Assembly: GCF_905220415.1 (NCBI RefSeq)
Contig: NC_059548.1
Span: 2,501 to 66,500 of the forward strand
Reading direction: 5' to 3'
Source: Colias croceus
Taxonomy: Eukaryota > Arthropoda > Insecta > Lepidoptera > Pieridae
Length of the DNA: 64,000 nt
In this document: positions 54,301-63,300 of the stretch, piece by piece
Layout of the letters: each line of letters starts with the position of its first letter
Numbering within the stretch: the stretch's first letter is position 1
The notes under the pieces: generated by a model
What the model saw: only the letters and a program-made list of their open reading frames with translations
Told to the model about the DNA's origin: nothing
Database searches by the model: none
Translations under genes and position numbers: made by a program

Positions 54301-57300
54301 AAGTTATGCAATAGCTTAAAAATCATGAAATGTTTTTATTTTTTATTAAAGACCTTAAAATGAGCTATAATTCTGCCATTTACAATATCTCAAAATTCTC
54401 CATAGATTTTGAGATATTTGATGGAAATATCCCTAGACTTTTTTAATGTGTGTATATCTGGGTTATGAGAATACGGGAAACAAAATCGGCATCTCCCTAT
54501 CCGCTACCCAACTGACTTACTTTATAAGGAGACTGGATTGTTGAGCGTCAGAAAATTATTTATTCTTAATGCAGCATTACTAACCCATAAAAATATTCTC
54601 TCTTCAAGTGATCACGCTAAATTACTCAACAATAGAATTTATAAAATTCCTTTACCTCATGTTACTACCTCCTTTGCCAAACGGTTTAGTCAATTCCTAC
54701 ACCCGCTTATATATAACCGCGTCAACCAGGCATTGCATTCTATTAGGCAGAGTGGTGTCGCAAAGGCCAAGAAAATCATTAAAAAATGGTTACTCTCTTT
54801 GTCTTTTCAACAAACGGAAAATTTGATTAGGTCTTTAATCTAACGCTCTTACATTGCATTTCTTATTCAGCACACACATACCTATATTAAAAGTACCTAT
54901 CTATTTATTTATGTAATGAAAAATATATTTTTCATTAATTTGAATTCCCGCGCAATCTGACCGAAACATCAAAACAGTTTATAATTCTATGTTTGAGAAT
55001 TGTTGACGAAGTGAACAGTGCTCTTTTACACATATCTGAATGGTTTACTGCCAATAATTTATTATTAAATGCCAAAAAAACCACTTGTGTTGAATTTTTA
55101 CTTCCTAATGTAAAAAAGTTGAACAGAGATATTACCTTGAACGGGGAGGTATTGCATCCTACTGAGTCTACTGTATTTCTAGGGTTAACATTGGATGAGA
55201 AACTACAGTGGGGAGCCCATGTCAACACCGCTGCAGGTAAGCTCAGTTCAGCTGCATATGCAGTCCGAAAAATAAGGCATCTCACCGATGAAGATACGGC
55301 TAGATTGGTTTATTTCAGCTACTTTCATAGCATTATGTCCTATGGAATTCTACTGTGGGGCAAGGCTGCAGATATAGAAACTATATTTATCTTACAGAAA
55401 AGAGCCATTCGCTCTATATATAATTTACGTGCTCGGGACTCACTAAGAGATCATTTTAAGAATACTGGTATCCTTACTGTACCATCACAGTATATATTTA
55501 ATAATATTTTGCATGTTCACAAAAACGCCGACTTACACACAAGAGTAGGAGATAGACACGATTATGGCACATGGAACAGGAATAGAATTGAAATGCCATT
55601 TTTCCGATTAGCTAAAGTTAAAAATTCATTTATGGGTCAAGGTATACGCTTATACAATAGAATTCCTCTCAATATTAAAGAGTTTAGTAGTTCTAAATTT
55701 AAAACTTATATAAAAAATGTACTAGTTCAGAGAGCGTACTATTACGTATTCAGGAATATATGGACGATAAAGACCCATGGAGGGTTGTCGCGTAAAAACC
55801 ACAGGACAGTTCTTTGGCATATTATGATATATTATGTATAAGTTAGATATAAGTTACATATTATGTACCTAATATTGACATGATTTTAAAAGAGCAACTA
55901 TGGAGTTTCTTGCCGATTCTTCTCCATAGATACTGCTTTCCGAATCGGTGGTAAATGTTAAAAATACTTATGTAATGACGATTCGAAAGTGCTACTAAAT
56001 AGTAGTCTAATTGAATAAATAAATGTTTGAGTTTGAGTTTGAGTTTGAGTTTGAGTTTGAGTCTAATCTGTGGTAAAGAAAACTTGAAGGTAATCTATGG
56101 ATCTCACAAAAAGCGCTCGTCATTGTGGATAAAATTACTATTGATCCTTTATTGTGATTTAATTAAGAAACGACACAATTATAAACATTAAATGTTGTTT
56201 CTTTATTTACAGGTACGATCTTGTGTTAATACTAAATGTGAAATTGAACTAATGAATACTAAATGTGAACTATGTAAACTAATTACAATAAAAAACTTTA
56301 TTTACAGAGAAACTCAATTGTGTTTTGTGTCGCCCAAAACTTGGGAAAATACCTTATAAAACAACATTTATTGTAAGAAGATGGAAAAATTAAAATTTAT
56401 GTTCCAAGTAAAACCAACAACAGATGGAAAGTCAAACTTTATTGCCATAACCTCAATTGCCACGCAAGATGACAGAGTCTACTTAATCCCTGAAGAATAT
56501 CAAACAATATCGTTTCATAAACATATCTTAGCCTCGAAAAGCTTCACCACTGTGAAAAATACATTAAAAAAACGATATCAAACCAGAAATGTTTGGATAA
56601 AAACTACAGAGGATATTTTGAAAACATATGTTGATGAGGACGGCAACATGATTTTCCAGGACCAATTTCTAGAGGAAAGTACCCAAGAACAATTATCTTT
56701 TGAGAGTAAAAAGTATTCTGAAGATCCTGTAATAAAAATTTTAGAAAAATTAGTTGAAGATCAACAAAACAAAGAAAAACAAAGTGCAAAAAAGTTAGCC
56801 GAGAGATTTGTTATTGAAAAGTTTGACGGAAGAAACTCAAGTGCATATGAGTGGATGAATGTATTTGAAAAAGAATGTACAAGGTTTGATATAATAAAAG
56901 ATGAAGAAAAAATTGAAATCTTCCGACTATTTTTAGAAAAATCATGCATTGATTGGTATTCTTCCATGATGATAAAGTTAAGTATACACTCCGAATGGTC
57001 AAAATGGAAATCAAGTTTCTTGCAAACCTATGCCAATAAAGGTTGGACATCTAGCAAGTATGCTTTATCGTTCAAGTATCAATCAGGATCTTTACTAGAC
57101 TATGCAGTGAAAAAGGAAAAACTTTTACTCGAGATAAGGAAAACAATGGATTCAGGTACCCTAATAGACCTTATTGCGGCTGGTTTGCCAGAACATGTAC
57201 TTAACAGGATTGATAGGGAAACATTGAAAGATACAATAGATCTTTTCAATGAACTGAGAAAGTTTGAACATTTGGAAAACAAAAAGAATTATTCTAACTA

Positions 57301-60300
57301 TTCTAACTATAGAAAATATGGAAACTTAAAAGGCAACTATAAAAACGAAGATAAAACCCCATGTAAAATTTGTGAAATGTTAAAAAAGGGAATTCGCTAT
57401 CACCCCGAATCTGCCTGTTGGTTTAAAACAAGAGAAGATGATAAAACAAAAGAGAAAAACATAAAACATATAAATAACTCAGTGATAGAAGCAGAATTAC
57501 ATGAAACGGAACAAAAAAACTAATAGTGACACCGTTAATAAATGTCAAACTGTTAATAAATGATACATTAGCAATTGATGGAATATATGATTCGGGTTCA
57601 AATGTTTCTCTAATTAATTCAAAATTATTAAAACTAAAAGGCAAAGGAAACAGTTTGAACAAAGCAAATTTAGTAACAATTAATGGTGTCAAAAAGGCAA
57701 GTGGTTTGACAAACTTAAAAATTAAAATATTTAGAAAAGAAGAAAATAAAAAATCAAGGCTATGTATAGACTTCAGAGATTTAAACAAGATTGTAGTACA
57801 AGAAGCCCAACCATTTCCGCTAATAGAAGATTTAATAACTAAGACAAGAAATTGCAATTTTTATTCAACACTTGACATAAACTCTGCATTCTGGTCTATC
57901 CCTTTGAGAATAGAAGACAGGAAGAAGACAGGATTTGTAACACAAGAAGGACACTTCCAGTGGACTTGTCTCCCGTTTGGTCTAAAAACTGCACCAGCAA
58001 TTTTCCAAAGGATATTAAGTAACATACTAAGAAAATACAGACTCACAGATTTTGCTGTAAATTACATAGATGACATTTTGATATTTTCAAAATCTTTTGA
58101 CGAACATATCCATCACCTAACACAGCTGTTTGAAGCCATAAAAACAGAAGGATTCAGATTAAAATTTAAAAAGTGTACATTTGCATCAAACTCTGTAAAA
58201 TACCTAGGTCATATAATTCAAAATAATTCTATTAAACCAGTGAAAGATAATCTGATTTCGATAAGGAATTTCCCTACTCCTAAAACTCAGAAAAATGTAA
58301 GACAGTTTCTAGGAAAAATCAATTTTTATAATGAATATATACCAGGAAGTGCGATAATATTAGATCCGTTGCATAATTTACTTAGAAAAAATCAACCATT
58401 TATTTGGTCTGATGAATGTCAGAAAGCATTTGAGAAAATAAAAAGTCTCCTATGCTCTCAACCAGTGCTAGAAATTTTTGATAAAGATTTACCGATTAAT
58501 ATTTACACAGATGCTTCTATTCAGGGTGTTGGAGCTATTTTGAAACAGACGCAGTTAGATGGAAAAGAAAAACCAGTAGCTTATTTTTCTAAGAAACTTA
58601 ATGGAGCCCAAAAGAAAAAAAAAGCGATATATTTAGAGTGCTTGGCTATCAAAGAAGCAGTGCGATACTGGCAGTACTGGCTGATAGGAAAATCATTTAC
58701 AGTTTATTCAGACCATAAACCACTAGAACATATGAATTTGAAAGCGAGAACAGATGAAGAATTAGGCGACTTGACATACTACCTATCACAGTATGATTTT
58801 AATATAAAATATGCTCCAGGAAAAGATAATTTGGAAGCGGACTGCCTCAGTAGGAATCCTGTGTTGGAAGCAAATGAAAACCAAGATGAACAGTTAAAAA
58901 TAGTTAACACAATAACACTAGAAGACATCTTAAAAGATCAAATAAAAAATAAATATATACAGTGCAGAAAAGATAAGTTACAAATAAGGAACAATGTTTA
59001 CTACAAGAAAGTAAACAAAAAAGAGAAAATAATTATATCGGAGAAATTCAGCTTAGAATTTATGAAAAATGTCCATACAGATCTTGGTCACATAGGAATT
59101 AAACAGATGCAAAGAATGATTAGCTCAGTGTATACAGCAGAAAACATGTCAAAAAATATAAAAAGTATCTGTGAAAATTGTATAGTATGTTTAAAAAATA
59201 AATCAAGAGGACAAAATAAATATGGATTGATGTCCCACTTGGGTCCTGCTACAAAACCTTTTCAGATATGCTCTATTGATACCATTGGGGGTTTTGGAGG
59301 TTCTAGATCAACAAAGAGATACTTACACCTGCTATCAGACCACTTTACTAGGTATGCATATATTTTAACATCAAGCACTCAAAATGCAAATGATTTCATC
59401 AAACTGATAAGCAACTGTGCAGAAACAGATGAGATTGAATTGATACTCTCAGACCAGTACCCAGGTATCAATTCAAAGGAGTTCAAAAATTTTTTGGATG
59501 AAAAGAATATTTCATTAATTTTTACTGCAGTGAACTCTCCTTTCTCAAATGGCATAAATGAAAGACTAAACCAAACGCTAGTCAATAGAATCAGGTGCCG
59601 GATAAATGAATGTGAAACAAAAATAGCTTGGTCAACTATAGCCCACAACTGTGTAAAAAATTACAACGAAACAGAACACACTGTTACAGGGTATGCTCCA
59701 AAATACCTACTCTATGGCACAGATGTGACAATTTTACCAAATGAGCTGAAGCAAAAGAAGACAGAATACAATTTGTTCCAGGCTAGGGAAAAAGCTCTTG
59801 AAAATACAATCAGATCACATGATTACAACAAGACAATTTATGATAAAAATCGCAGACATATAGACTTCAAAATTGGTGATACCGTTTTTGTGGAGAATGG
59901 AAACAGACTTAATAGGAAGAAGCTTGATGTATTAAAACTTGGGCCCTACAAAATTTTAGAAAAAATATCAAAGTCAATTTACAGGATAAACACGGATCAT
60001 AGGAAGTCAGAGTCAAATTTTTTCCACATCTCGAAACTAACGCCAGCCCCTGACTGCACTTGAAGAGTGTTGAGCTCATTATTTTCTCTTTGGGAGGGAG
60101 ATGTAATGAAAAATATATTTTTCATTAATTTGAATTCCCGCGCAATCTGACCGAAACATCAAAACAGTTTATAATTCTATGTTTGAGTCTAATCTGTGGT
60201 AAAGAAAACTTGAAGGTAATCTATGGATCTCACAAAAAGCGCTCGTCATTGTGGATAAAATTACTATTGATCCTTTATTGTGATTTAATTAAGAAACGAC

Positions 60301-63300
60301 ACAATTATAAACATTAAATGTTGTTTCTTTATTTACAGGTACGATCTTGTGTTAATACTAAATGTGAAATTGAACTAATGAATACTAAATGTGAACTATG
60401 TAAACTAATTACAATAAAAAACTTTATTTACAGAGAAACTCAATTGTGTTTTGTGTCGCCCAAAACTTGGGAAAATACCTTATATTTATAATATTTTTAT
60501 TTTGATATTTATTTATTTTTTGTTCATTTTAGCTTTATCTAATAAAATAAAGCATGAAGAATAATATAGGAATTGCAATTTATTCCTAAAACATTAATAA
60601 ATCGACATTTCATTTACATCCATGTCTAGTTTTGTTTGTTTCTTTATATTTTGTATTGATGCTCACAATACAGGCTACGAGCCTAGTGTGGGCATCTTAG
60701 TTCAAATGATTTATAGAGTATACTACATATTTACTGTTTTAACAGCCTTATTGTAATTAAGTTCATCGAGATTGTATGCTTGGTTTTGAATAAATATTTT
60801 TTACTTTACTTAAAAAGGATTCGTTTTATTGCATCTGGAAATGATTCATGTGGGAAATTAAAAAAGGAATTTTAAAAAGTTGTCATTCACTACAGTCTTT
60901 TAAAAGTTCTACCAACTGTTTTCGGGGTTTTAAGATTCGGGTACAGGAAATTCGAGAAATTTCAATAGTTTACCATTTCTCTCATCTAAACAAAGATGGT
61001 TTTATCAAACATTTAATTTATTTCTCGAAAAAATTAAATGACTAAATGTACAACAAGCAGAGCATTTTGTTTAAGAAAGGTTAAAAATACTTTATAAACT
61101 TAAAAACAACACATCAGTACGAGTGCGAATCGGAATCGTGCACCGAGGGATCCGAACTTAGGCCCGTATTAATAAACCGATCTCATACTCGCGTTTAAGT
61201 ACCAAATCAGTTAATACACTCCCAAGTTCAGTTCAGCGCTTTGAGGTCGTTGCTGATTAATAAACACATATCAACAGCGTCTCAAATGAGACGGCTCAAG
61301 TTTTGTTTAAGGTATACCTTAGCAGCTAAAATTTTTACGTAAGAGCATACTCAATTCTGAGATCGGTTTATTAATACGGGCCTTAGACTTTAGTATTCAA
61401 TATAAATTTGAACTCCATTGAGAAAAAGGGTCTAAACCAGCAAGTAATATACTAATGGCCTTACTAATAAAAAGTTAAACAATGGATAAATTTCAACCAT
61501 TTTCTACCATAGCTATGTCCTGCTCTTGCTCACATGAAACGTCAATCATAAAAACAAGACAGGTTATTGCAATAACTAATCCATTGAATAGCGAATGGGT
61601 AACATTTTATTAGTAAGACCATTAGAGACGGCACTCGGTCTGTAGTCAGTACTTCGATTCCGAAGTCCGAACTCACTCACACATGTATATGTGGCCATTA
61701 TTAAAAATGCCCAAGAACGAAGGGCAATGTGATTAATTTATCACTTCGACCGGCCATTAACAATAATTCCCGGCAGCCCGTGGTCCGTGTAATAAGTAAG
61801 TCTTTGAGATAGCTTGAGTTTATCCTTTGGACCGGGCAGTATGAATAATTCTCTATTTGTAGCCGGACAATGTGATAAATTAGATCGCGGCCATGTTTTG
61901 CAACATGCGATGGGCACGTACGTGTCCTTCAGTGTTTAAGATGTCGCCATCCTCTAGTTGAATCTACTATTTGATTAAATGACTAGCGCGTTCATTGAAT
62001 GACGACAGAATTTACTTTTTCTAAATTTTAGACTTTATTGCTTAGTGATATTTCATCCTTATAATTGACGCTAAAGATTGATGAAATAGAAGTACAGGGT
62101 ACAGTCAGTTCGATTGCCGGGTGCGGCAAGTAAACTAACCACCACGGGGTCTCGGAATCCATTATCCCACACTACTTTAAATACAAGGAGAATGACCACG
62201 GGTGGTATCGGTAAAATTATATTTGTGTCACGTGTTCGTGATATTGTTAATTCCTATCTGTATTTATATGATCATATTTATCACAAGTAAAGTGTTATAA
62301 ATATGATCATATTGATACAGATAGTAAGTTTAAGTCTGAATTATACCGAATAAATAGAAATAAAAGTAAAAGTTTTTGTAAATTGAAACATATATCTATC
62401 TCTCTTGCAATATTTCTTGCAGTGTTGCTGCACTCGTTTATCTATATCTATACTAATATTATAAAGAGGAAATGTTTGTAATTATGGTTTTCACGCATAA
62501 ACTACTGGACCGATTTTGATGAAATTTGGCACAGACAATCTTTAGACCCTGAGAAAGAACATAGGCTACCTTTTATTGCGAAATATGTACCACGGGTGAA
62601 GCCGGGGCGGACCGCTAGTTGTAAATACAATAATAATTACGACGCAAGTATTTTCAATTTAATTCGGTAAAATTATGCGGGTTTAAAAAAATGTTTAATG
62701 CAAAAAGTAACAGTATCTCAAGATAACAAATCGACATAATCTAGTAACACTGACACTGAAGCGTCCATAAAGGTCATAGAGTTTCTATTTAAAAAAATGT
62801 ATTCAACGTTATTTATTTTGTAATAAGGTTTTTTAGGGTTTACTTTTCACATTTGTCTTGTTAATTAAAATATTACCTATGTAATAAACGTAAAACTTAA
62901 CGTTACTTAGTTTATACTCGATTGTGTATTTTTTAAGTGTAAAATAATATTATTGTTTTATTTTTTAGTCGTGAACTGCGCCTTATTTACATGAAAAACT
63001 TTAATCATATGTAAAAGTACTAACATCAACCTTTAAATTGAGCTATATTTTATCTCGACACAATAATTTCGATCGCGATACCGAGTGCCATAGTCACTCG
63101 GGCGATCTCCTTTAAGAGGGAAAAGAAAAGATAAAGCGCGATATCGCGATATCGTATCGTCTGTTAAAGTTTGCGTGTGCGGGTGTGTCGCAGAGATCCC
63201 GCTGTTCCACGTGGTGAGCGCGCGCATCACGTTCGGCAACCTGTTCGGCGGCGACGCTGTGGTGCGGCACGTGGCGCGGCTGGCGGCGGGCGGCGCGCGC

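Larger units (their letters stand above)
54912..56358 (+). repeat. 5' LTR, interrupted
   Basis: 383 bp of LTR in two parts, 54912-54997 and 56061-56358, around the nested LINE. It has a TATA-like TTTAATTAAG near 56157, a possible transcript start near 56189 and an AATAAA at 56287. Confidence 0.9.
54912..60484 (+). mobile_element. Ty3/gypsy-type LTR retrotransposon with a LINE nested in its 5' LTR
   Basis: 5' LTR 54912-56358 (split by the LINE at 54998-56060), gag, pol, and 3' LTR 60102-60484. The flanks share a short TTTA-containing duplication (4-6 bp, ambiguous because of repeats at the edge). LTRs start TGTAATG. Gene order PR-RT-RNase H-integrase defines Ty3/gypsy. There is no envelope gene. 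By eye the two LTRs are identical outside the nested insert, so insertion is recent. An in-frame loss between protease and RT suggests a defective copy. Confidence 0.92.
48865..63193 (+). other. ANKRD13 intron 7, a 14.3-kb transposon nest
   Basis: Starts GTAACTACC and ends TGTCGCAG. The flanking exons join in phase (PVKI + E + IPLFHV), so the insertions did not break the reading frame. It contains a Jockey-type LINE, a Ty3/gypsy-type LTR element with a nested LINE, and at least three MITEs, listed separately. Confidence 0.9.
61626..63193. other. End of intron 7
   Basis: Contains the fold-back at 62253-62325 and the dispersed repeat at 62450-62620. Nothing else was recognised; ends in TGTCGCAG before exon 8. 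Confidence 0.6.

Noticed and set aside
53990..54320. GC-rich block as an exon of ANKRD13
   Set aside because: Exons 7 and 8 already join in phase without it and match the conserved protein; the block has no long open frame.
60102..60484. 3' LTR as a solo promoter of the host gene
   Set aside because: It lies in the middle of intron 7 in the sense direction, but no exon-like start follows it; there is no sequence evidence for host use.
54912..60484. Errantivirus (endogenous retrovirus with envelope)
   Set aside because: The pol stop is followed within about 40 nt by the polypurine tract and 3' LTR, leaving no room for an envelope gene.
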